DNA of 41,504 nucleotides from Deltaproteobacteria bacterium (GTDB lineage: Bacteria; Desulfobacterota; RBG-13-43-22). The position numbers and the translations under genes are program-made. Below, one piece after another: positions 31,414 through 39,706 of this stretch (the first letter of the stretch is position 1; every line of letters begins with the position of its first letter). A model generated the notes under the pieces. That model ran no database searches. It saw only the letters and a program-made list of their open reading frames with translations, and was not told the DNA's origin. The stretch is from contig JACRBX010000160.1 of NCBI GenBank assembly GCA_016219225.1, forward strand, positions 1 to 41,504. Reading direction: 5' to 3'.

Positions 31414-33715
31414 CCAGGGCCCTTCGAATGGCCACGGCGATTTCTCCCAGGAGAACCGGTTTCATTAAAAAGCTTCGAATCCCCATGGCATCGGCCTCTT
31501 CCGGCGTAACGGTTTCACTGAATCCGCTGCAAAGGATAATCGGGAAATCAGGACGGAAGGATAAAATCTCCCGGGCCAATTCCGTACCGCTCATTTTCGG
31601 CATGGTCTGGTCGGTAATAAGCAAATCGAACTGCCCGGCTCGGGTCCGAAAGACCTGCAGGGCATCGATACTGCTGACCAGGCCGGACACTTGATAGCCC
31701 AAACGTTTCAGGATTTTAACCCAGGTTTCCACCAATCCCGCTTCATCGTCAACAAAAAGGATCCGCTCATGGCCCAGGGGTAAAGGGGCCTTGACCGCCT
31801 CGCTTAGATCTGTCGCCATCTCCATCTTGGGGAGGTAGACCTTAAAGGTGCTCCCTTTATCCGGTTCACTATAAACCGTGATCTGCCCCCCATGACTCCT
31901 GACAATCCCATGGACTACCGAAAGCCCCATGCCGGTGCCCTGTCCGGGTTTTTTGGTGGTAAAAAAGGGGTCAAAGATCCTACTCAATATGGCCGGCTCC
32001 ATGCCCCCGCCTGTATCCCTGACGCTTATCCTCAAAAAAGGGCCTGGATTCAATTCTTGAAAAAACGGCTTGTCTCCATCCTCAAGATGGACCTCATCCA
32101 GACTGACCTCTATAACCCCTTTCCGGTCTTGAATGGCTTGGGAGGCATTGGTACACAAATTCATCATCACCTGATGTAAATGGGTCGAATCCATCAGGAT
32201 CAGGTCTTCCGAGACACTCAGCTTTTGTTGAATCTCTATACTCTTCGGCAAGGAAGCCCGAAGCAATTTAAGGACCTCTTTGACCACCGGCAGAACATGG
32301 ATAGGTCCCTTTTCCTGCTCCCCCTGGCGGCTGAAGGCCAGGATTTGTTTGACCAGGTCCCTGGCCCGGTCGCTGGCCTTAAGCACTTGATCCAGGTTGT
32401 ATCGCGTGGGTGATTCCGGGGGAAGATCATACAGGGCTAACTGGGTAAAGCCCATAATAGCCCCTAAAATGTTGTTAAAATCATGGGCAATCCCGCCGGC
32501 CAGGGTCCCGATGGCCTCCATTTTTTGAGATTGTTGCAGATGGGCCTGCATCTTGTGCCATTCCGTCATATCCCGGATAACCCCGAAGGTCCCGATCATT
32601 TTATCATCAGTCTTTTCAATAACATGCCGCAGTTCACAATAGACCTCACTCCCATCGACTTTCTTACCGGTGAATTCAACCGTACCGAATCCTTCCTCTT
32701 CGATCGCTTTTTGCATTTGTCCTGCAATCCGCTCTCGCTCGGATTCTTTTAATAATACCTGAAAATGGCGGCCCATCAAGGCTTCCGGCTTCAGGCCAAA
32801 GACCTTTTCGGTTTGAGGCGAAATCTTTTTAATAAATCCGAAGGCATCGGTCTCATAGATAATGTCGAAAGTCTGTTGTAGTAATTTACTTTGCCTCTCC
32901 TCACTCCGGCGCAAGGCCTCTTCGGCCGATTTCCTGTCCGTCACATCTTCCAAAAAAGCCTGCATTCCAGTCAATCGCTCTTGACCTTCACCATCCTTCT
33001 CATAAATGGACTCAGGTGTGATTCGAACCCAGATTATTTTGCCGGAAGCATGGAACATTCTGACTTCGTAGGGATCTGAAATAGCCTGGCCGGAGAGCCT
33101 TTTCTGAATCCTGTCCAGGATGACAGGCAGATCTTCCGGATAGACTATAGATTGGAAATTTTTGCCTACCTGCTCAGCCAGTCTGTACCCGGTGATGGCA
33201 TCCACCTTCCGGTTCCCATAGGTAAAGTCCCCCTTTAAATCGACCGCAAACATACCGATAGGCGCATCATCGATAAACCGCCGGTACTTTTCTTCACTGA
33301 AGCGCAGCGCCTCTTCCGCCTTCCGGAGCTCTATGATTTCTTCCTTTTCTTTCATGGCCCGTAAAACGGCCGGTCCCAGGCGCGAAAGGTGGTCTTTGAG
33401 CACATAATCCGTGGCCCCGCTTTTCAGGGCTTCAATGGCGATCTCTTCCCCCAGGGTGCCGGTGACAAACAGGAAAGGTACCTCGGGACAACGCTCCCGG
33501 GCCAGTTCCAGGGCCGAAAAACCGTCAAAGGCCGGAAGGGAATAGTCCGCCAGAATAATATCAAATCCTCCCTGTTCAATGGCTTCCAGAAAAGCCCTCC
33601 GGGTTTCAACGCAGACCATCTCACAGCCAACCCCTTCTCTTTCGAGCGTTTTCCTGTTCAGTTCGGCATCATTCGGGTTGTCCTCAAGATTCAGGATGCG
33701 CAGTTTTCCTTTCAT
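31397..33715 (-). CDS. Hybrid sensor histidine kinase (REC-PAS-PAS-HisKA-HATPase-REC)
   Basis: The chosen start is the ATG at 33713-33715, after AGGAG. It gives 772 residues beginning MKGKLRILNLEDNPNDAEL, a receiver with Asp57 in ILADYSLP. Two PAS domains follow, then the kinase core: H-box LAGGIAHDFNNILGAIMGFT, N-box MNLCTNASQA, and G-boxes DTGGGMEP and GTGMGLSVV. A C-terminal receiver has LLITDQTMPKMSG. No membrane segment is visible, so it is probably cytoplasmic. A longer reading to 33847 is an out-of-frame translation of a decayed response regulator gene. It overlaps and probably phosphorylates the NtrC-type regulator downstream. Confidence 0.9.
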   Translation of the reverse strand: MKGKLRILNLEDNPNDAELNRKTLEREGVGCEMVCVETRRAFLEAIEQGGFDIILADYSLPAFDGFSALELARERCPEVPFLFVTGTLGEEIAIEALKSGATDYVLKDHLSRLGPAVLRAMKEKEEIIELRKAEEALRFSEEKYRRFIDDAPIGMFAVDLKGDFTYGNRKVDAITGYRLAEQVGKNFQSIVYPEDLPVILDRIQKRLSGQAISDPYEVRMFHASGKIIWVRITPESIYEKDGEGQERLTGMQAFLEDVTDRKSAEEALRRSEERQSKLLQQTFDIIYETDAFGFIKKISPQTEKVFGLKPEALMGRHFQVLLKESERERIAGQMQKAIEEEGFGTVEFTGKKVDGSEVYCELRHVIEKTDDKMIGTFGVIRDMTEWHKMQAHLQQSQKMEAIGTLAGGIAHDFNNILGAIMGFTQLALYDLPPESPTRYNLDQVLKASDRARDLVKQILAFSRQGEQEKGPIHVLPVVKEVLKLLRASLPKSIEIQQKLSVSEDLILMDSTHLHQVMMNLCTNASQAIQDRKGVIEVSLDEVHLEDGDKPFFQELNPGPFLRISVRDTGGGMEPAILSRIFDPFFTTKKPGQGTGMGLSVVHGIVRSHGGQITVYSEPDKGSTFKVYLPKMEMATDLSEAVKAPLPLGHERILFVDDEAGLVETWVKILKRLGYQVSGLVSSIDALQVFRTRAGQFDLLITDQTMPKMSGTELAREILSFRPDFPIILCSGFSETVTPEEADAMGIRSFLMKPVLLGEIAVAIRRALDGRDG

Positions 33716-33723
33716 CGCTTCTC

Positions 33724-33914
33724 CTATACCCTCAAGGTTCTGGGCGGCGGCTCGTTGATCATCACCCAAAATAATCCCAATTCCCTGGCCGTTATCGATA
33801 AATTCATGAAACGGTATTGGCGATATTATACTCCGCCAGGGCTTCAAGAGTCAATTCTATATCATTGGGATTGTCTTCGACCAACAGTATCTTTTTCATC
33901 ACAATCGTTGTCAT
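33724..33914 (-). pseudogene. Remnant of an Rcp1-like response regulator with internal deletion
   Basis: From an ATG at 33912-33914, with AGGAGG 7 nt upstream, the frame reads MTTIVMKKILLVEDNPNDIE, then LTLEALAEYNIANTVS and stop. This is the start of a CheY-like receiver of the Rcp1 type. One base out of phase, the following DNA reads RFMNLSITARELGLFWVMIN, then EPPPRTLRV and stop at 33724; this is the family's usual C-terminus (LGLFW...NEPPP). About 80-90 codons in between, with the phospho-Asp region, are missing. The frameshift at the junction makes it non-functional. It lies between a lone receiver and a hybrid kinase. Confidence 0.75.
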
Positions 33915-33981
33915 TCGCATTCCTCCTAAAATCCTCGCCGGACTCCAGGGCTTTTATATAGCGGTTTAGAATCATGTCCTC

Positions 33982-34362
33982 CTACCTCACGCCTAATACA
34001 ACCAAGGCTTCCTGAAGGGTCGAAAAGGAAATCGGTTTTTCAAAGTAAAAATCCGCTCCCTCGGCCAGGACTTTTTCCTTGACTTCCGGGCTCCCGTATC
34101 CGGTAATCAAAATCAGCCTGGTTTGAGTCCTTTCTTTTTTGACATATTGTATAATTTTCAACCCCTCCTCCCCCAATACCCCGGTCAATCTGAGATCGGC
34201 GATAATGACTTGATAATTTTTCTCTTCGATCAAAGCCATGGCCTCTTCCAGCGTCTCGGCCGTATCGATGGCCATTCCAGGTGCGGATAACAGTTTTTTT
34301 AAGGCCAGTAAAAATGTCGGTTCATTATCGACGATCAGCAATCGATGGATTCCATTTTCCAT
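33982..34362 (-). CDS. Single-domain response regulator
   Basis: This is a stand-alone receiver of 126 residues. The phosphorylation site is Asp56 in VIIADLRLTG, with the acidic pair in LLIVDNEPT, the switch Thr in ILITGYGS and the Lys in YFEKPIS. No output domain is present. It may shuttle phosphate between the hybrid kinases around it. AAGGG stands before the ATG. Confidence 0.88.
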   Translation of the reverse strand: MENGIHRLLIVDNEPTFLLALKKLLSAPGMAIDTAETLEEAMALIEEKNYQVIIADLRLTGVLGEEGLKIIQYVKKERTQTRLILITGYGSPEVKEKVLAEGADFYFEKPISFSTLQEALVVLGVR

Positions 34363-34700
34363 GGGCTATCCCTTTCAAATTTTCTTTATTCTTCAGAGAA
34401 GACCAGGTACTGAACCGTTCTTTAAAAAAAACAATATGAAAAAAATCTAATTGGTCTTGAAAAACGATAAGGTTAAAGTAATACAAAAATCCTATAGCCT
34501 ATAGCCCATCGCCTGCTTGAATTCCTATCTGCTACATCAAAAAAGATGCCAAATCGAGTTATACCGGAAAGGAGGTCATTTGGCCGGTGATTCGGAAGGG
34601 AAAGGTAAGGGGACCGGTCTCAAATTTCTCATATTGAGATCGGTTGTTGCAAAGATGATAAAATGGGAAAAGCCAGAAATTTCTCTGTTACCCTTCTGTC
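34363..34700. other. Intergenic region with imperfect hairpin
   Basis: No gene is seen. It contains CCTATAGCCTATAGCCCATC at about 34492-34511 and an imperfect 11-bp inverted repeat (ACCGGTCTCAA 34613-34623 with TTGAGATCGGT 34634-34644) just downstream of the next minus-strand gene. No T-run follows it. Confidence 0.6.
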
Positions 34701-36023
34701 TTAAGCCCCTTCGTCGAACTGCTTCAACCTGCGATACAAGGTGGCCCGGGAAACCCCCAGGGCCTGGGCCGTCTTATTTTTATCCCCGCTGAATTCCTTC
34801 AGCAGAGACCGTATCTGGGAGATTCTCAATTGATTTGCGCTTTGATCTTTTTTCCGGGATTCCGGACCGGAGGCTGGAATCTCCAACCCGGGAAAATGGA
34901 TCGGCTCGAGAGGTTTTCCTTTAGCCAGGAGACAGGCCCTTTCCAGGACGTTCCGCAACTCCCGGATATTACCCGGCCAGGGATAGGTTATCAGTAATCC
35001 CAAGACTTCCGGGGAGACCCTGGTGCCGGAGGCCCCGAAGGTTGCCAGGATATGGCTTACCAGATCCGGAATATCCTCAGGTCGTTCCCTCAAAGGAGGC
35101 AGCATTATAGGAAAGACGTGGATACGAAAATATAATTCTTTTCTAAAGCGGTCATGGGCTATCTCCTCCTGGAGATCTTTGTGTGTGGCGCAAATGAGAC
35201 GGAAATCACTTCTTCGCGGTTTCACATCACCGAGGCGGCGAAACGTTTTTTCCTCAATAACCTTTAAAAATTGGGCCTGAACGTTCAGTTCCATGTCCCC
35301 CACTTCATCCAGGAAAAGAGAACCCCTGTCGGCCACCTCGATTAAACCCGACCGATCCTGGACCGCTGAGGTGAAGGCCCCGCGTACTGCACCGAACAAT
35401 TCACTGGACAGAAGATCTCCTCTAAGGCCGGAACAATTGATTTCCACAAAAGGGTTGGAACTCCGCCGGCTGTGATAGTGAATCCATTGGGCCAACATCC
35501 CTTTTCCGACACCCGATTCTCCCTGGAGCAGCACGGCCGAATCGGTTTCTGCCGCCAGAATGGCCAATTCTCGAACCTTTTGAATCGTCTGGCTTTGCCC
35601 GAAATAGAGCTCTTCCTTTTTAAACAACCGTTGTTCGGAATAGTGCCGGCGACGGATAGTCCCCACTTCCAGTATTTTCTGCAGAAAGACCTCCAAACCG
35701 GCCATATCCACCGGTTTGGTCAAGAAATTATCCGCCCCCTTGCGCATAGCTTCTACGGCCATGGGCAGATCTCCCGCCCCGGTTATAATAATGATGGGCA
35801 GGTCCGGATAGTTCGCGCGAAGCACCGGGACCCAATCCAGCCCGTTGCCGTCAGGCATTAACAGGTCCAGCAGAAGGGCGTCAAACCGTTGAGAAGAGAC
35901 GGCTTCCTGAGCCTGGTGTAGCGTGGAGGCTTCCCGCACTTCATAGCCGACCTTGGTCAGGTACTTATTAAAACCAAAACGGGTGGGGAGGTCATCATCG
36001 ACTAAGAGGATTTGGGGTTTCAT
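34701..36023 (-). CDS. NtrC-type response regulator with variant GAFTSA loop
   Basis: It has a receiver (Asp53 in LLLDLLMPDG), an AAA+ ATPase with Walker A GESGVGKG (168-175) and Walker B GSLFLDEVGDM, and a C-terminal Fis-type helix-turn-helix (TAQALGVSRATLYRRLKQF). The sigma-54 contact loop reads GAFTSA (215-220) where the family has GAFTGA. The arginine finger region (FRKELYFRIHVFPIMLPPLR) looks normal. It may therefore activate sigma-54 promoters weakly or work differently. The product is 440 residues. It follows a histidine kinase on the same strand, 118 nt upstream, which is its likely partner. Confidence 0.9.
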   Translation of the reverse strand: MKPQILLVDDDLPTRFGFNKYLTKVGYEVREASTLHQAQEAVSSQRFDALLLDLLMPDGNGLDWVPVLRANYPDLPIIIITGAGDLPMAVEAMRKGADNFLTKPVDMAGLEVFLQKILEVGTIRRRHYSEQRLFKKEELYFGQSQTIQKVRELAILAAETDSAVLLQGESGVGKGMLAQWIHYHSRRSSNPFVEINCSGLRGDLLSSELFGAVRGAFTSAVQDRSGLIEVADRGSLFLDEVGDMELNVQAQFLKVIEEKTFRRLGDVKPRRSDFRLICATHKDLQEEIAHDRFRKELYFRIHVFPIMLPPLRERPEDIPDLVSHILATFGASGTRVSPEVLGLLITYPWPGNIRELRNVLERACLLAKGKPLEPIHFPGLEIPASGPESRKKDQSANQLRISQIRSLLKEFSGDKNKTAQALGVSRATLYRRLKQFDEGA

Positions 36024-36141
36024 AAAGGGATGCCTGACCTATTTTTTGAGTCCACAAATTTAGATTCTTGCTTTTCCAAAATCTTCCTTAGAGGCCATTC
36101 ATGTCGAAACTCTGAGCTTCCGGCTTTGCGCTTTGAGCCTA

Positions 36142-37725
36142 TCAGGACACGATCGGCAGCGTCACCTTTACCGTACATCCAGGAGGCGGATCATTGTTCC
36201 AAATAGCCACCTTCCCACCTATAGACTCGACAAAATTTTTTACCAGACTTAATCCTAAACCGGTTCCTCCTGCCCGTGTTGTAAAGAAAGGGTCGAAAAC
36301 GCGATTCAGGCACTCTTCAGGGATGCCGGTTCCCTGATCGCCGATCTTTATTAGGCACGACTCCCGGTTTAACGCCTCAACCCGAAATTCAATGGCACTG
36401 CCATTAGGACTATTTTGAGCGGCGTTTTCCAATAGGTTAAGGATAATTTGCTGGAGTTTCAGCGAATCGGTTTTAATAAGTATTTTTTCTACTTCGGATG
36501 GTACAATAAGGGATAATTTGTGGGTTTTGCCAAATTTCGTTTCCTGCCAGAGGTTATGGATATTGGATAAGATTTCCCTGAACACTTCAACATCGAAACT
36601 TTCAGAATGAATCGGTTTTCCCAACTCCAACAGGTCTTTCATTAAATTGGAAAGGCGGGTAACCTGACTCCGGATATGTTCCAGGTAAGGCTGATAGGCG
36701 CTATTAGGCCCGATATCTTTGAAAAGGGCTTCCGTGATGGCCAAAATGGCATTAAGGGGATTACGCACCTCGTGGGCCACCCCGGCGGCCATTTGGCCAA
36801 GGAGTTTCATCTCTCGGGAATGGGTCAATTGTTCTTCCATTTGTTTGTTTTCGGTAATATCCCGGTTGCTGGCCCTTCTGCCGTATGGTTTCCCACCGGA
36901 AATCGAAACAGGCTGGCAGACATGCCCGATCCACCGGAGCTCTCCGGTGCGGGTGATGACCCGGTATTCTAATGAATCCACCCCCCTGGTGTTGTTGACC
37001 CTATCCCGGTGCTTTTCCATCAGGTGCCGATCGTCCGGATGGACAATTTTCAACAATAACGCCGGATCATTTATAAAATCCGCCGCAGAATAACCTGTAA
37101 TGCGTTGACAGGAAGGGGAACAGTATAAAATCGTTCCATCTTCGTCTTTCCAGAATTCCCAGTCATAGGTAAAATCCAATATCAGGCGGAAACGTTCCTC
37201 GCTGGCCCGCAAGGCTTCGTTGGCACGACGCTGCCTGATAATCTTGTACAGTTCATTGGCCACCAATTGGACCTGAAGGACATCCTGTTCATCATAGTTC
37301 TCCGCCTTATTGCCCACACCAAAAATAATCCGGGCCTTCCCTTCTTCCATTACAGGAATACTGATGAATCGCTGTATCGGAGTATGTCCTTCCGGGATCC
37401 CTTTCCTGTTGGGAGCAGTTTGATAGTCATTGCAGACTACCGGCTTTTTGAATCGGACACAATCGACCCAGATACCGGCCTGATCAATCGGATAATGGTT
37501 CTCATAGGCGACCGTGCAGTTCTTCAGGGCCTCGCTATTCCAGGTGGTTAAAATAATAGTCTTCTGATCATCCGAGACCAGGTGAAAAAACCCGATGGTG
37601 CTACTGGTAAGCAGTACCGCTTGTTCCAGAGCATAGTCATAGAGTTCGTTATCGCTTAGCTGGAAGGCTTTCTCGTAAAGCTCAAGAAGGATCTTCTCCC
37701 GCATCAACTCTTTCAGGTGGCCCAT
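36142..37725 (-). CDS. GAF-PAS sensor histidine kinase
   Basis: An N-terminal GAF domain (SSTIGFFHLVSDDQKTIILT and later FISIPVMEEGKARIIFGVG) is followed by a PAS/PAC domain (DGTILYCSPSCQRITGYSAA). The kinase core has H-box GVAHEVRNPLNAILAI, N-box NLLENAAQNSPNGS, G1 GDQGTGIP and G2 GGTGLGLSLV. No membrane helices are seen. The start at the ATG at 37723-37725 has ACAGGA upstream and gives 527 residues. GTG 37785 and ATG 37776 are in frame but lack a binding site. It is the likely partner of the GAFTSA regulator. Confidence 0.88.
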   Translation of the reverse strand: MGHLKELMREKILLELYEKAFQLSDNELYDYALEQAVLLTSSTIGFFHLVSDDQKTIILTTWNSEALKNCTVAYENHYPIDQAGIWVDCVRFKKPVVCNDYQTAPNRKGIPEGHTPIQRFISIPVMEEGKARIIFGVGNKAENYDEQDVLQVQLVANELYKIIRQRRANEALRASEERFRLILDFTYDWEFWKDEDGTILYCSPSCQRITGYSAADFINDPALLLKIVHPDDRHLMEKHRDRVNNTRGVDSLEYRVITRTGELRWIGHVCQPVSISGGKPYGRRASNRDITENKQMEEQLTHSREMKLLGQMAAGVAHEVRNPLNAILAITEALFKDIGPNSAYQPYLEHIRSQVTRLSNLMKDLLELGKPIHSESFDVEVFREILSNIHNLWQETKFGKTHKLSLIVPSEVEKILIKTDSLKLQQIILNLLENAAQNSPNGSAIEFRVEALNRESCLIKIGDQGTGIPEECLNRVFDPFFTTRAGGTGLGLSLVKNFVESIGGKVAIWNNDPPPGCTVKVTLPIVS

Positions 37726-37863
37726 CTCTTTTCCTGTCCCATTCAATCTTTTGTTCTGGACCCTTCTATCGATCATTTCAAACACTGGTGGGAATCGGGT
37801 TACCCACCCAAGATGGTCATTTCAACAGGAATGGTTCTTGGCTTTTCATAGATAACTTATTGA

Positions 37864-37892
37864 TTATACTAAAAATTAATTTTTTAGTATAA
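37864..37892. promoter_or_regulatory. 29-bp AT-rich perfect palindrome
   Basis: TTATACTAAAAA and TTTTTAGTATAA are perfect 12-nt inverted arms around TTAAT. It lies upstream of the GAF-PAS kinase gene and just after the end of the next kinase gene. It may be an operator or a weak bidirectional terminator. Confidence 0.5.
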
Positions 37893-37943
37893 TCCCCCCT
37901 GCATTTTTGGCAAGGTAATAATATCCCCTGTCCCCCTTCACTT

Positions 37944-39632
37944 TCAGATAACTATTGAAGAGGCTAATTTTTTAGAAATGGACACATAGAATGTCGTCCC
38001 TTTCCCGGCTCCGGACTCCACCCATACCCTGCCCCCATGATGATCGGCTAATTCTTTTACAATAGCCAGTCCCAAACCCGTCCCTTCGACATCGGCGGTT
38101 GTTTCCTCGCGCTGAAAGGGGTCAAAGATCCTTTCGGAACTCTCCCTTCTGATACAGATTCCATCATTGGTGACGGATAGGATATGAAATCTCTCAGAGG
38201 CCTGGTACCCAATCCTGATCTCACTCAGTTGATCACCGCCATATTTCAGGGCATTATCCACAAGGTTCCTCAGGATCCTCAAGATGCCGGATGGGTCTGC
38301 ACTGATTTCCGGAACACAATCAGGTTCCAACCAGCGAATCTGAAAATTTTTAAGTCGATTCGAAAATTCTTCCTTCACGGTCTGAAAGATCTCTTTGGGG
38401 TTTACCCTTTCGACCTTTAAAGGGGCATGCTTGGTGGACATATACAGATTGATCTTTTCGACCAGCAAGGTAATCTGTTCGGCGGTTTTCAGTATTTGAT
38501 CACAGCACCTTTGTCCCCTTTCATCCAGGATAGCTCTATACTGCCGGGAAAGCAGCTTGGTTAATCCAAAGATACCGATGGCCGGGCTCTTGAGATCATG
38601 GGAAACCGAGTAGGCAAACAGCTTGATTTTTTCCGCACTCCTTTGCAGAGCCTCCTCCATGAGTAAACGATCGGCAATCTCCTTTTGCAATTGATTGTTG
38701 GCTTGGGTAAGCTCGGCCGTACGCTCGGCAACCAACTCTTCAAGGTGTTCCCGGTGCCTCCTTAATTCCTCTTCGACCCGCCGGCGTTCGGTAATGTCCC
38801 TGATGACAGCCACGAATCCTGTTGAAGCCCCCTCAGGGGATTTAATGGCTGAGGTGACCGTTTCAACCGGAACAGCCGTACCGTCCCTGCGAATAAAATT
38901 CCACTCGGTTCTGAAAAACCCAATCCGCTTAATAATGGGATAGGCTACGTCTCCAAAGGACTTAAAACTATCATCGGAGGGGTGAATAATCCTCGCCGAT
39001 TTCCCTTCGATTTCATTTCGTTCAAAGCCAAATAGAGTCAGAAAGGCCTGATTGAAAGAGACGATCTTTCTCTCCGGATTCAGCATCAGGATGGCATCGG
39101 TGGAATGCTCCACCAGGGTCCGGTATTTTTCCTCTGAGGCCTTAAGGGATTCTTCCACCAGCCGGCGCTCGACGACTTCCTGTTGTAACTGTGCTTTTTG
39201 CGCCTCCAGTTGTTTTTGCATCCTATGCAGGGACAGGTGGGTTTTAATCCGTGACAAAACTTCTTCAAACTGAAAGGGTTTGGTGATGTAATCCACCCCA
39301 CCGGCCTGAAACCCCTTCACCTTAGCTTCTATATCGGTCAAGGCCGTCATAAAGATAATCGGAATATCCCGCAGGGCCTCATCGGCCTTCAATCTGTGGC
39401 AGGTTTCAAACCCGTCCATGGCAGGCATCAGCAGGTCCAGGAGAATCAAGTCGGGGCGACCGTATCGAGCCTTGTCCAGGGCACTCTCACCATCTCGGGC
39501 CACAATCAGGCGAAACCCGGCCCCTTTTAAATGTTTCGATAGGACATCCAGATTAAAAGGGTCATCATCTACGGCCAAAACAGTGGGAAGAGCAGCCTTC
39601 GACCTATCGGAAGCTTCTGAATCAATCTGCAT
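37944..39632 (-). CDS. REC-PAS sensor histidine kinase
   Basis: An N-terminal receiver (LAVDDDPFNLDVL; phospho-Asp in LILLDLLMPAMDG) is joined by a coiled coil to a PAS domain (DAILMLNPERKIVSFNQAFL). A second coiled coil leads to the kinase core with H-box AYSVSHDLKSPAIGI, N-box NLVDNALKYGG, G1 NDGICIRRESSERIFDPF and G2 EGTGLGLAIVKELADHHGG. The G1 box reads DGICI where DxGxGI is usual, but the rest is sound. Length is 562 residues, with no membrane segment. GGAGG stands before the ATG. With the receiver first, it may be driven by another kinase in the block. Confidence 0.9.
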   Translation of the reverse strand: MQIDSEASDRSKAALPTVLAVDDDPFNLDVLSKHLKGAGFRLIVARDGESALDKARYGRPDLILLDLLMPAMDGFETCHRLKADEALRDIPIIFMTALTDIEAKVKGFQAGGVDYITKPFQFEEVLSRIKTHLSLHRMQKQLEAQKAQLQQEVVERRLVEESLKASEEKYRTLVEHSTDAILMLNPERKIVSFNQAFLTLFGFERNEIEGKSARIIHPSDDSFKSFGDVAYPIIKRIGFFRTEWNFIRRDGTAVPVETVTSAIKSPEGASTGFVAVIRDITERRRVEEELRRHREHLEELVAERTAELTQANNQLQKEIADRLLMEEALQRSAEKIKLFAYSVSHDLKSPAIGIFGLTKLLSRQYRAILDERGQRCCDQILKTAEQITLLVEKINLYMSTKHAPLKVERVNPKEIFQTVKEEFSNRLKNFQIRWLEPDCVPEISADPSGILRILRNLVDNALKYGGDQLSEIRIGYQASERFHILSVTNDGICIRRESSERIFDPFQREETTADVEGTGLGLAIVKELADHHGGRVWVESGAGKGTTFYVSISKKLASSIVI

Positions 39633-39706
39633 AACGCGACCTCCGGATACGGTACTCTCAACAGGCAGAAAATAGAGAAAATTTCCACCAAGGGTGTCAA
39701 TACCCC

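Noticed and set aside
33716-33847. Upstream extension of the hybrid histidine kinase
   Set aside because: This is an out-of-frame reading of the response-regulator remnant; AGGAG precedes ATG 33713-33715.
33862-33975. 37-codon ORF with a good ribosome binding site overlapping the response-regulator remnant
   Set aside because: It has no recognisable protein family, and its second half is an alternate frame of the remnant. Chance is likely.
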